Part shown: positions 7,768 to 15,543 of the stretch, in pieces
Layout of the letters: each line of letters starts with the position of its first letter
Position numbering within the stretch: the first letter of the stretch is position 1
Origin: Pectobacterium actinidiae
GTDB lineage: Bacteria > Pseudomonadota > Gammaproteobacteria > Enterobacterales > Enterobacteriaceae
Direction of reading: 5' to 3'
DNA length: 64,000 nucleotides
Assembly (NCBI RefSeq): GCF_000803315.1
Contig: NZ_JRMH01000001.1
Span: 3,782,001-3,846,000, forward strand
The notes under the pieces: model-generated
The model's input: only the letters and a program-made list of their open reading frames with translations
Database searches by the model: none
Told to the model about the DNA's origin: nothing
Program-made: the position numbers and the translations under genes

Positions 7768-9384
7768 ATGGACTGCAACGACAAGATTAAGAAAATAATA
7801 GAAATGGAATTGTTTGATACCCGATCCAGGCATCATATTTCATCACGTGATTATGTGGATTTAACGGTAAAGAGAATGAGAGTTATTTTTCATGAAGGAT
7901 TGATTAATAACGATATGTGGCTAGGGCAAAACAAGCAATCAAAGTTTGAGGAACTCTGCCAGAATATCGCTTTGTTCGGTACTCTGGATCTGTCACTAGG
8001 CATCTCTCTCGCCGCACACCTTATCGCGGGAAATGTGATATTGACGCAATCCAGCCCTCAACAGATAAGTCAGTATCGTGATGAAGTAATTAACTTAGAC
8101 AGGATCTATTCTTTCTGCTGTACAGAAATAGCCTGTGGCACGAACTTACGCAACATAAAAACAACGGTAACCTACGATCATACTCAAAAAAGGCTGTTTC
8201 TCCATTCCCCCACTCCTGACTCTTATAAATTCTGGATAGGCAATGCCCTTTATTCTGCCACCGTCGGAATGGTGCTTGCGAGGCTTATTGTTAACAATCG
8301 TGACGAGGGCATTCACTGGTTTCGAGTGCCTCTACGCGATGAAGAAAATGGCAGTCTGCTACCGGGGATCCGGGCTATTTCCTGCGATCCTAAAGGCGGT
8401 GTGGAAGGCTATCAGATTTCGGGCATTCGGTTTGATCAAGTCAGCTTACCACCTGACGCAATGATGCAACGTCATGCTGAGATTACGCAACAGGGAACAT
8501 TTTATAGTCAGTTTTCAAAATCCCAACGTTTTGCCTCACTGTTTGAGACATTTTTACAAGAGCGTATTTTTCCATTAAGTAGTGGTAGCCTTTCAGCAGC
8601 CGTTGCTCTTTATATTACTTATAAATTCTCCGAACATCGTGTCACATCATTGAAACCGACATATCAAACCTTAATTATGGAGCCATTATTCTGCCAAAGG
8701 CTCTACCCAGAGTTATTAAAAGCATTTTCACTACATGTTTTAAATAAGGTTATAATTCATCAATTCAAAAAAAACTGGGACGATAAAAGCACACATAAAA
8801 AATTGCAAATTTTAGTCGCTGTTGGTAAGTATCTAGGGTCATCATTAGGATTAGACATCCTACGTAAATGCCGAGCAATGTGTGGGGCACAAGGTTTACA
8901 CCACTATAACCAGATTATGTCTATGCAAATTGACTATGAAGCTAATATTACTTTTGCAGGCGACAACTCCGTCATGTCTTATCAAATAGCCAAATATATG
9001 ATCGGACTCGATAGATTCAAAAACGATGATGTTGTACCCCAAAATATTGCGCAAGAGGTAGAAAAGAGCGTTGTTGCCGATTGTCATCAACGTCGATTTA
9101 CCCATGCAGAGGCACAGGCTCTCACCTATACCTATGCCTTGGATCTTATTATTCAGGAAATACAAGAAAACAGGATTGTGGATAAGGAAATACTTCAAGA
9201 TCTTAGTAATAGCTTTATCCCTTACATGTTGGAAAAACAGTCTTTTAACATTATTACTCCAACGATAGAGAAGATAAACTATTTGATGAAGATCCTTACT
9301 CCTCCCATTGAGTTGATCACGGCGCCGATAATCAACCAAAACTACACCGAGATATTTACCTCAGAGTTATACACGACATCATAG
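7768..9384 (+). CDS. Acyl-CoA oxidase/dehydrogenase-like flavoprotein lacking the canonical catalytic Glu
   Basis: A 538-residue protein of the acyl-CoA dehydrogenase superfamily, closest in pattern to acyl-CoA oxidases. The flavin/substrate region TEIACGTNLRNIKTTVTYD starts at residue 119, followed by HWFRVPLRD and LPGIRAISCDPKGG, and the C-terminal signature is CRAMCGAQGL then TFAGDN. In oxidases the last motif reads FEGEN, whose first Glu is the catalytic base; here that position is Ala397 (codon GCA at 8956-8958). It is shorter than the usual 650-residue oxidases. AAGGAAGG precedes the ATG. It is AT-rich compared with flanking genes and is followed after 28 bp by a desaturase. It may be a non-dehydrogenating member (oxygenase-like, structural or acyl-binding), or use a base elsewhere. 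Confidence 0.8.
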   Translation: MDCNDKIKKIIEMELFDTRSRHHISSRDYVDLTVKRMRVIFHEGLINNDMWLGQNKQSKFEELCQNIALFGTLDLSLGISLAAHLIAGNVILTQSSPQQISQYRDEVINLDRIYSFCCTEIACGTNLRNIKTTVTYDHTQKRLFLHSPTPDSYKFWIGNALYSATVGMVLARLIVNNRDEGIHWFRVPLRDEENGSLLPGIRAISCDPKGGVEGYQISGIRFDQVSLPPDAMMQRHAEITQQGTFYSQFSKSQRFASLFETFLQERIFPLSSGSLSAAVALYITYKFSEHRVTSLKPTYQTLIMEPLFCQRLYPELLKAFSLHVLNKVIIHQFKKNWDDKSTHKKLQILVAVGKYLGSSLGLDILRKCRAMCGAQGLHHYNQIMSMQIDYEANITFAGDNSVMSYQIAKYMIGLDRFKNDDVVPQNIAQEVEKSVVADCHQRRFTHAEAQALTYTYALDLIIQEIQENRIVDKEILQDLSNSFIPYMLEKQSFNIITPTIEKINYLMKILTPPIELITAPIINQNYTEIFTSELYTTS

Positions 9385-9412
9385 TTCATTATTTAAACCT
9401 GCATTATTACTT

Positions 9413-10477
9413 ATGGATAAATATATCATGGACATATCAAAATCAAATATTGAATACAATGATGATATTTCAAGAGCAAAAATAATAAGAAAAGTCATCA
9501 TTGATCATGGAAAAGTGCTACGAAAAAGACATCCGATTCTTAACCATCAGGATTTACTAGGATTTAGCGCATGCACTGCGATTACAGTTATTATATTACT
9601 AAGCTCTTTATGTTATCTTTATGGGTATATTCCTTGGTGGGTTTGTTTGATAATAAATACCATATGTATCTCTATCGCGCATGAAATTGAACATGATTTA
9701 ATACACAATCTGTATTTCAGAAAAAACCGATTTATACATCACATAATGATGGCGATCGTCTGGTTAATGCGCCCAAGTACAGCCAGCCCTTGGATGCGCC
9801 GCGACGTACATTTACTGCATCATCAGGTATCAGGATCTGAAAATGACGTGGAAGAGAAGTTCTTGGGAAATGGACGAAAATGGGGACTTCTTCGGATTTT
9901 AATGCTCAGTGATTTAGTGGTTGCTGCTGTAGTTATGATGCTTAATGCCAGGTCGGAGCTAGAGAGAAAGAAACTACTTTCATTTTCGGTAAAAGCATTT
10001 TTTCCTTTTGCCGTATTCTATTCACTAATCTGGTATTCATTTTTAATTTTTCATAGCATAAATATTTATTCAACATTAACAGAAACTCCCGTCATGTGGT
10101 CTGATAGAACAACGACCGTAATGAATTTTATTGACGTTGCCGTAGTTATTATTGTTGGCCCCAATATGCTATGGTCATTTTGCCTGCACTTTATATCTTC
10201 AAATTTACATTATCACGGTGACAATGAAAGCGGTAATGTCATTCAGGAAACACAAGTGCTTAATCCCTGGTGGCTCTACCCCATTAACTTATTCTGTTTT
10301 AACTTTGGCAGCACACACGCCATACACCACTTCGTTGTGAATGAACCCTTTTACATAAGGCAGCTATCTGCCCCCGTCGCTCATAGGATAATGAAAGAGA
10401 TGGGAGTGAGATTTAACGATTTTGGCTCCTTCAGCCGTGCTAACCGCTGGAAGCAAGGTCAACAAAAGCATGAATAG
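9413..10477 (+). CDS. Membrane fatty-acid desaturase-like protein
   Basis: A 354-residue integral membrane protein with the three His boxes of di-iron desaturases and hydroxylases: HEIEH (90-94), HLLHH (133-137) and HAIHH (302-306), plus an extra HYH (266-268). Hydrophobic segments lie near 50-90, 160-178, 193-218 and 238-262. These enzymes use O2 and electrons from a ferredoxin, cytochrome b5 or flavoprotein to introduce double bonds or hydroxyls into lipid chains; no reductase is fused. The ATGs at 9413 and 9428 both lack a clear ribosome site, so coupling to the upstream gene is likely. It is AT-rich, suggesting acquisition together with its neighbour. The substrate is unknown. Confidence 0.85.
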   Translation: MDKYIMDISKSNIEYNDDISRAKIIRKVIIDHGKVLRKRHPILNHQDLLGFSACTAITVIILLSSLCYLYGYIPWWVCLIINTICISIAHEIEHDLIHNLYFRKNRFIHHIMMAIVWLMRPSTASPWMRRDVHLLHHQVSGSENDVEEKFLGNGRKWGLLRILMLSDLVVAAVVMMLNARSELERKKLLSFSVKAFFPFAVFYSLIWYSFLIFHSINIYSTLTETPVMWSDRTTTVMNFIDVAVVIIVGPNMLWSFCLHFISSNLHYHGDNESGNVIQETQVLNPWWLYPINLFCFNFGSTHAIHHFVVNEPFYIRQLSAPVAHRIMKEMGVRFNDFGSFSRANRWKQGQQKHE

Positions 10478-10570
10478 GCGTTAAAGCATGACGCGTACGC
10501 AAGTTCTACACAGGCTTCAACGATCAAAGCATACGTTTTGGACGTAGACCTCTTGTTATCTTTATTACTA

Positions 10571-10713
10571 TATACCCTAAATAATTCGAGTTTCAGGACA
10601 AAACGAGAACGTTTTGAATAACGCGAAGCGTTAGCCCTTTAGGGCGAGGCTCATGGATGAGCCGAGTAACGAATGAAGCCAACGCACATGCAACTTGAAG
10701 TATGACGGGTATA
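10571..10713. repeat. Palindromic intergenic repeat, copy C (143 bp)
   Basis: Begins TATACCCTAAATAATTCG and ends TATGACGGGTATA. It is an inverted copy of the repeat at 5829-5971 (five mismatches by hand). It lies between the desaturase and the convergent LacI-type gene, where its internal stems could also stop transcription from either side. Confidence 0.92.
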
Positions 10714-10739
10714 TTTCATCGGTGACACTTCCCCCCCTG

Positions 10740-11930
10740 CTAGCTGCTAGCGCGGGGTTCAAAGATAAATTTCACCTTTTCCAGTGCGGGTGGGTGCTCG
10801 TCGTTGTCCATCATGGCGAGCACCAAACGCCCGACCTCCGCGCCCAACTTTTCATAGTCAAGCCGCATCGCGGTCAGCGCAGGGAACGTGTGCTCACATT
10901 GTTCAGAACCATCAAGACAGGCGATCGCCAGATCGTAAGGGACTTTCATCAGGCGGCGTTGGCATTCAAAGAGCGCGCCCAGCGCGATCTCCTCATGGCT
11001 ACAGATAATCGCGTCCAGCTCCGGCTGATTTTGCAGCAGCTCCGTGAGTGCATAGCGTCCAAACTGTAAATTGGGAGCTTCTGGGATCGTAATTTTCAAA
11101 TCCGCATTATGGTAATGCGCCAGCATGGCTTTATTCCAGCCGTTCAATTGCTGTTTTTGCAAACGGTTATCCGTATGAGCACCAATATAAGCTACGTGAC
11201 GATACCCCTTTTCCAGCAGCGACATCGTCAGTTGCTCTGCCGCGTCGGCAAGAGCGATATCAATATTGATATTTGCGCTCAGCACATCAGCGCCCGAGAC
11301 GTTCACCGTAATGACGTTACTGGCCTGGATGATATCCTGGGTACGTTGTGAAAGCTGCGCACTGAACAGCACCAGTGCGGCTGGCCGTTGCTGTAGGAGC
11401 TTTTCGACCATTCCCGCTTCAGTATGCTGGCGATATTCATGGCAGCCCATGATTAACGGAATGTTGTGTTTGCCCACGGCCTGTTGCAGCGCCTGCACAA
11501 AACGAACGCTGGTGCGATCTTGCTGAAAAGGATAAAGCACCGCAATAGCAGGCTGATAGGCTGATGCCAGTGCACCTGCGGCCTGATTCGGTACATAGCC
11601 CAGCGTTTTTATCGCATCATTAATTTTCTTCTGCGTGGCATCAGAGACCAGTCCCGGCTCCCGCAAGGCGCGGGACACCGTCATCGCACCGACACCGGCG
11701 TGGTTCGCGATGTCCTGTAGCGTGACGCGATGGGTGCTCTCGGTAAGCTGGCTGGCTTCTTGATTGGGTTCATAGCCTAATGCTCTGGCGGCCAGTTCCA
11801 CTTTGCTGCGTAACTTTTCAGAAACCAGATCGGGTTTGCGCATTACGCGCGATACCGTCATCGTCCCTACGCCCGCGTAGTCAGCGACATCCTGTAGCGT
11901 AACCTTACCGGTACTGCGACGCTTACGCAT
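10740..11930 (-). CDS. LacI-type repressor with two tandem HTH domains
   Basis: A 396-residue regulator, longer than the usual 330-340 because the LacI DNA-binding headpiece is duplicated. HTH 1 spans about residues 10-57 (VTLQDVADYAGVGTMTVSRV) and HTH 2 about 69-116 (VTLQDIANHAGVGAMTVSRA); each ends in GYxPNQ. The usual periplasmic-binding-protein-like effector domain follows from about 127. The start at 11930 is preceded by GAGGAAG; in-frame ATGs further upstream (e.g. 11999) have no better site. It is divergent from the PTS/aldolase operon and presumably controls it. Similarity between the two headpieces is visible at DNA level, consistent with an internal duplication. Confidence 0.9.
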   Translation of the reverse strand: MRKRRSTGKVTLQDVADYAGVGTMTVSRVMRKPDLVSEKLRSKVELAARALGYEPNQEASQLTESTHRVTLQDIANHAGVGAMTVSRALREPGLVSDATQKKINDAIKTLGYVPNQAAGALASAYQPAIAVLYPFQQDRTSVRFVQALQQAVGKHNIPLIMGCHEYRQHTEAGMVEKLLQQRPAALVLFSAQLSQRTQDIIQASNVITVNVSGADVLSANINIDIALADAAEQLTMSLLEKGYRHVAYIGAHTDNRLQKQQLNGWNKAMLAHYHNADLKITIPEAPNLQFGRYALTELLQNQPELDAIICSHEEIALGALFECQRRLMKVPYDLAIACLDGSEQCEHTFPALTAMRLDYEKLGAEVGRLVLAMMDNDEHPPALEKVKFIFEPRASS

Positions 11931-12098
11931 GTTCACTTCCTCTCCATTCGTCATTTTCCCATCGCACAGAGGTATTACACCGTCCGAGCATGCTGCCACG
12001 CCGTGTCATCGCCGTTCATAGTGTGCCTGTGACGACACGGGGGAACAAATAATGGCTCCGCTTGTGCTAAGCCGGTCACAGTTAATGATACGCATATC

Positions 12099-12112
12099 AG
12101 TTAGCGCTACCT
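12099..12112. promoter_or_regulatory. Candidate LacI-type operator
   Basis: AGTTAGCGCTACCT is palindromic at 12 of 14 positions around a central CG, the form of LacI-family operators, and lies 75 bp before the EIIA start in the divergent intergenic region. Assignment to the neighbouring regulator is an inference. Confidence 0.4.
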
Positions 12113-12186
12113 TTTTAGATGTTAATCACATTATTTTCGCAATCAGCACACTATCCTGCGTTCAGAATGATACAGAGGTGACTCTA

Positions 12187-12630
12187 ATGCTTAACACTTT
12201 ACTAACACCAGACGTTGTTCAGATTTTACCTGCCTGTGATGACTGGCGTCACGCTATCGCCTTGTCCTGTCAGCCTTTACTGGATAACGGTTCGATTGAA
12301 CCCACCTATGTTGAGGCGATATACCGCTCTCATGAGGCCATCGGCCCTTACTATGTCGTCGGCCCTGGGATTGCCATGCCGCATGCGCGCCCGGAAGACG
12401 GCGTGAACCAACTTGCCGTCAGCCTGACACTGATTCGTGACGGCGTGATTTTCCATTCCGAAGATAACGATCCCGTGCATTTACTCATTGTTTTGGCCGC
12501 CACGGACAGCAATAGCCACATCGATATTATTTCACAGCTCGCTCAGTTGTTCGACACGCCTGATGACGTCGCCGCGTTACTCCACGCGACGGACGTAGAA
12601 CAGGTGCGTTCCGTTATTTCTCGTTATTAA
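12187..12630 (+). CDS. PTS sugar transporter subunit IIA
   Basis: A 147-residue EIIA protein of the mannitol/fructose/ascorbate fold. The phosphorylated His is in GPGIAMPHARPEDG. It accepts phosphate from HPr and passes it to the EIIB encoded 22 bp downstream. The ATG at 12187 follows GAGGTG; a longer reading frame from 12052 has no support. It is the first gene of a IIA-IIB-IIC-aldolase operon opposite the tandem-HTH LacI regulator. Confidence 0.92.
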   Translation: MLNTLLTPDVVQILPACDDWRHAIALSCQPLLDNGSIEPTYVEAIYRSHEAIGPYYVVGPGIAMPHARPEDGVNQLAVSLTLIRDGVIFHSEDNDPVHLLIVLAATDSNSHIDIISQLAQLFDTPDDVAALLHATDVEQVRSVISRY

Positions 12631-12652
12631 TTGCCACCAGAGGACACAGATT

Positions 12653-12940
12653 ATGAAAATTACAGTCGTATGCGGTAACGGCCTGGGTACCAGCCTGATG
12701 ATGGAAATGAGCATTAAAAACATCGTTAAAGAACTCGGCGTAGCTGCTGACGTGGATCACGTCGATTTAGGCTCAGCGAAAGGCACGGATAGCGACATTT
12801 TTGTCGGTACAAAAGATATTGCCGATCAGCTCGTCGCACAGGCGGTGGGGGGAAAAATTGTCTCCCTGAGTAACATGATCGATAAAGTGGCGATGAAAGA
12901 GCGTCTATCGGTCGCCCTGACAGAACTTGGCGCCTTATAA
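12653..12940 (+). CDS. PTS sugar transporter subunit IIB, ascorbate (Ula) type
   Basis: A 95-residue EIIB domain of the lactose/ascorbate type. The phosphorylated cysteine is at the P-loop VCGNGLGTS near residue 8. Later strands (DIFVGTKDIADQL, KIVSLSNMID) match UlaB-like proteins. It transfers phosphate from EIIA to the sugar bound by EIIC. It lies 16 bp before the IIC gene. Type is clear; the sugar is not. Confidence 0.9.
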   Translation: MKITVVCGNGLGTSLMMEMSIKNIVKELGVAADVDHVDLGSAKGTDSDIFVGTKDIADQLVAQAVGGKIVSLSNMIDKVAMKERLSVALTELGAL

Positions 12941-12956
12941 GCGGGGGGAATCAAAA

Positions 12957-14216
12957 ATGGAATTCTTCCGTTTTTTAATGAGTGACGTGCTGTCTGAACC
13001 CTCCATTCTGGTCGGTTTAATTGCGCTTATCGGCCTGATTGCACAAAAAAAACCGGCCACGGAATGTATCAAGGGAACGGTGAAAACCGTCATGGGTTTC
13101 CTGATCCTCGGGGCGGGAGCCAGCCTGATCGTGTCCTCGCTGGGAGATTTCGCCCAGATTTTCCACCATGCGTTTGGTATTGCCGGTGTGGTGCCTAACA
13201 ATGAAGCCATTGTCGCCGTCGCCCAGAAGAACTTCGGCACCGAGATGGCAATGATCATGTTCTTTGCGATGGTCATTAATATCGCAATCGCACGATTTAC
13301 GCCGTGGAAATACATTTTCCTCACCGGCCACCACACGCTGTTTATGTCGATGATGGTTGCCGTGATTCTGGCGACAGCGGGCATGAAAGGCGTGCTGCTG
13401 ATTATCGTTGGGTCGCTGGTGGTTGGGGTATCGATGGTGCTGTTTCCCGCCATTATTCACCCGTATATGAAGAAAGTAACCGGCTCGGATGATGTCGCCT
13501 TTGGTCACTTCTCTGCGATATCACAGCTACTGTCGGCCTTTATCGGCAGCAAGTTTGGTAATAAAGAGAAATCAACGGAGGACATGGAAGTACCGAAGAG
13601 CCTGCTGTTCCTGCGTGATACACCGGTCGCCATCGCCTTTACTATGTTTTTCATCTTCATTTTCACCTGCCTGTTTGCCGGCCCGGAAGCGGTTAAGACG
13701 ATGAATGCCGGTGGAAAAAACTGGTTCATGTTTTCGCTGATTCAATCCATTACCTTTGCGGCTGGCGTGTACATCGTACTGCAAGGGGTACGCATGGTGA
13801 TTGCGGAAATCGTCCCCGCGTTTAAAGGCATTTCGGACAAACTGGTTCCCAATGCAAAACCGGCATTAGATTGCCCTGTCGTCTTCCCCTATGCCCCGAA
13901 TGCCGTTCTGGTCGGCTTCCTGAGCAGCTTTGCCGCGGGTGTCATCGGAATGGTTCTGCTCTACCTGTTGGGCATGACGGTGATCATTCCCGGCGTAGTG
14001 CCACACTTCTTCGTCGGCGCAGCGGCAGGCGTGTTCGGTAACGCCACTGGCGGGCGTCGCGGTGCGATTTTAGGTTCTTTTGCCAACGGACTGCTGATTA
14101 CTTTCCTGCCTGTTTTCCTGCTGCCCGTGCTGGGCAGTATTGGACTGGCGAACACCACGTTCAGCGATTCCGATTTCGGCGCGGTAGGCATTCTGCTAGG
14201 TATTATCGTGCGCTAA
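12957..14216 (+). CDS. PTS sugar transporter subunit IIC, ascorbate (UlaA/SgaT) type
   Basis: A 419-residue membrane permease of the UlaA/SgaT family, with about ten hydrophobic segments and glycine-rich family motifs such as HHAFGIAGVVPNNEA and FVGAAAGVFGNATGGRRGA. The start at 12957 follows a GGGGGGA ribosome site; an upstream in-frame ATG overlaps the IIB gene and is unlikely. E. coli UlaA imports L-ascorbate, but none of the ula catabolic genes (lactonase, decarboxylase, epimerases) is here, so the substrate may differ. Confidence 0.92.
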   Translation: MEFFRFLMSDVLSEPSILVGLIALIGLIAQKKPATECIKGTVKTVMGFLILGAGASLIVSSLGDFAQIFHHAFGIAGVVPNNEAIVAVAQKNFGTEMAMIMFFAMVINIAIARFTPWKYIFLTGHHTLFMSMMVAVILATAGMKGVLLIIVGSLVVGVSMVLFPAIIHPYMKKVTGSDDVAFGHFSAISQLLSAFIGSKFGNKEKSTEDMEVPKSLLFLRDTPVAIAFTMFFIFIFTCLFAGPEAVKTMNAGGKNWFMFSLIQSITFAAGVYIVLQGVRMVIAEIVPAFKGISDKLVPNAKPALDCPVVFPYAPNAVLVGFLSSFAAGVIGMVLLYLLGMTVIIPGVVPHFFVGAAAGVFGNATGGRRGAILGSFANGLLITFLPVFLLPVLGSIGLANTTFSDSDFGAVGILLGIIVR

Positions 14217-14269
14217 GCCAGCATGATGAATGTCATCCAACAGACCGGTTTTAGTTTACGGAGGAAATG

Positions 14270-14935
14270 ATGGAATTCTATTTAGATACGGCGGATGTAG
14301 CCGCAGTAGAACGACTCGCTGGCGTGTTGCCGATTAAAGGCGTGACCACCAATCCGAGTATTGTCGCCCGCGGAAAATCCGATATTTATCGTGTACTACG
14401 GGACATGCAGGCCGTTATCGGCACGGAAGGACAGCTGTTTGCTCAGGTGATGTCACGCGATCCTGACGTGATGGTGGAAGAGGCGTTGAAGCTCAGAGAC
14501 GTGATCCCCTCTCTGGTCGTCAAAATACCGGTGACGCATGCGGGTTTGAGTGCCATTAAGCAACTGACGGCGCTGGATATTCCCACCCTCGGCACCGCAG
14601 TCTACGGTGCGGGGCAAGGGTTTTATGCCGCGCTGGCTGGCGCTCGCTATATCGCGCCTTACGTTAACCGCATTGATGCGCAAGGTGGCGATGGGATTGC
14701 GCTAGTGAAAGAACTGCAAACCCTGATTAACCTGCACAGCCCACAGACTCAGGTGCTGGCAGCCAGCTTTCGCACGCCGCGTCAGGTCCTGGACTGCTTG
14801 CTGGCTGGGTGTCGGGCGATTACAGTCGACCCTGTGGTTGCTGAACTGTTCCTGCAAGATCCGGCGGTTGACGATGCGCTTAACCGGTTCGATCATGACT
14901 GGCAGGCACGCTTTGGTCATGCCGATCTTGGCTGA
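14270..14935 (+). CDS. fsa: Fructose-6-phosphate aldolase (FSA/TalC-type transaldolase family)
   Basis: A 221-residue class I aldolase very close in pattern to E. coli FsaA/FsaB (220 residues). [15 protein letters not shown], the Schiff-base Lys85 in [28 protein letters not shown] [10 protein letters not shown] and AASFRTPRQ are all present. FSA enzymes split or form fructose 6-phosphate from dihydroxyacetone and glyceraldehyde 3-phosphate, with relaxed donors. GGAGG precedes; the ATG at 14270 has better spacing than 14267. As the last gene of the PTS operon it probably cleaves the phosphorylated import product, pointing to a ketose-type 6-phosphate intermediate (inference). Confidence 0.9.
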   Translation: MEFYLDTADVAAVERLAGVLPIKGVTTNPSIVARGKSDIYRVLRDMQAVIGTEGQLFAQVMSRDPDVMVEEALKLRDVIPSLVVKIPVTHAGLSAIKQLTALDIPTLGTAVYGAGQGFYAALAGARYIAPYVNRIDAQGGDGIALVKELQTLINLHSPQTQVLAASFRTPRQVLDCLLAGCRAITVDPVVAELFLQDPAVDDALNRFDHDWQARFGHADLG

Positions 14936-14943
14936 TTGATAAA

Positions 14944-14970
14944 AACACCACCCGCTCGTCGGGTGGTGTT
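14944..14970. terminator. Terminator between the aldolase gene and yacL
   Basis: AACACCACCCG and CGGGTGGTGTT form an 11-bp stem around CTCGT. The T-run is on the minus-strand side (AAAAA at 14941-14945 on plus), so it terminates yacL best and may act weakly on the PTS operon. Confidence 0.85.
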
Positions 14971-14997
14971 CCCCACATTATCGTGCGACCAAAACGT

Positions 14998-15357
14998 TCA
15001 ATGCAGAACGAACTCGCGATACTTTTCCACCAGCGTCAGAAAATCATCCAGACCGCATAAAGACAGGCTCTCTTCGTCGTAATAACTCATGCCTTCCTCC
15101 AGCTCATCTGTGGTGAAAGACAGCTGGTTTGCCTGCACCATCACTTCTTCTTCATCCAGCAACAGCGTGTATTCATGGCCCACGCGCCGCCACTGCCGCT
15201 CGCTGCCTGCGACGGAACGCGCGGCGTCTTCAACGTCAGTCAATATCGTCAGTTGGCCTTTCACTTCTTCATTGAACCAGTGCCCGATCGCTTCATGTCC
15301 CATCGACATACGAACGATGACCTGGCCCGTCACATCCCGCAAAAATTCATAGTCCAT
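14998..15357 (-). CDS. yacL: UPF0231 family protein YacL
   Basis: A 119-residue cytoplasmic acidic protein, full length for the YacL family and similar to E. coli YacL throughout ([40 protein letters not shown]). Its biochemical role is not established. The position next to acnB is conserved in enterobacteria. GAGGATGG lies upstream of the ATG. Confidence 0.93.
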   Translation of the reverse strand: MDYEFLRDVTGQVIVRMSMGHEAIGHWFNEEVKGQLTILTDVEDAARSVAGSERQWRRVGHEYTLLLDEEEVMVQANQLSFTTDELEEGMSYYDEESLSLCGLDDFLTLVEKYREFVLH

Positions 15358-15495
15358 GATGCCATCCTCACTGTGATGTTTCTTTTGTTCAGTTTAGTCG
15401 TCTCTGCCCCCTATCGTCGTGATGCACCTTCACCTTTCATGTTGCAGATGCACACAATCCCGTATGCCAATTCCAGCAGAGATGGCGCATAAAAA

Positions 15496-15516
15496 AAGGA
15501 GGCACAAGGCCTCCTT
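15496..15516 (-). terminator. acnB terminator
   Basis: AAGGAGGC and GCCTCCTT pair around ACAAG; on the minus strand the stem runs into a T-run (AAAAAAA at 15491-15497 on plus). It lies 28 bp after the acnB stop codon. Confidence 0.9.
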
Positions 15517-15543
15517 CAATGTTGGGATGCGAACTATAGCGAG

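Noticed and set aside
5829..10713. Composite transposon or integron
   Set aside because: The bounding repeats are short palindromes, and no transposase, integrase or attachment site is present between or beside them.
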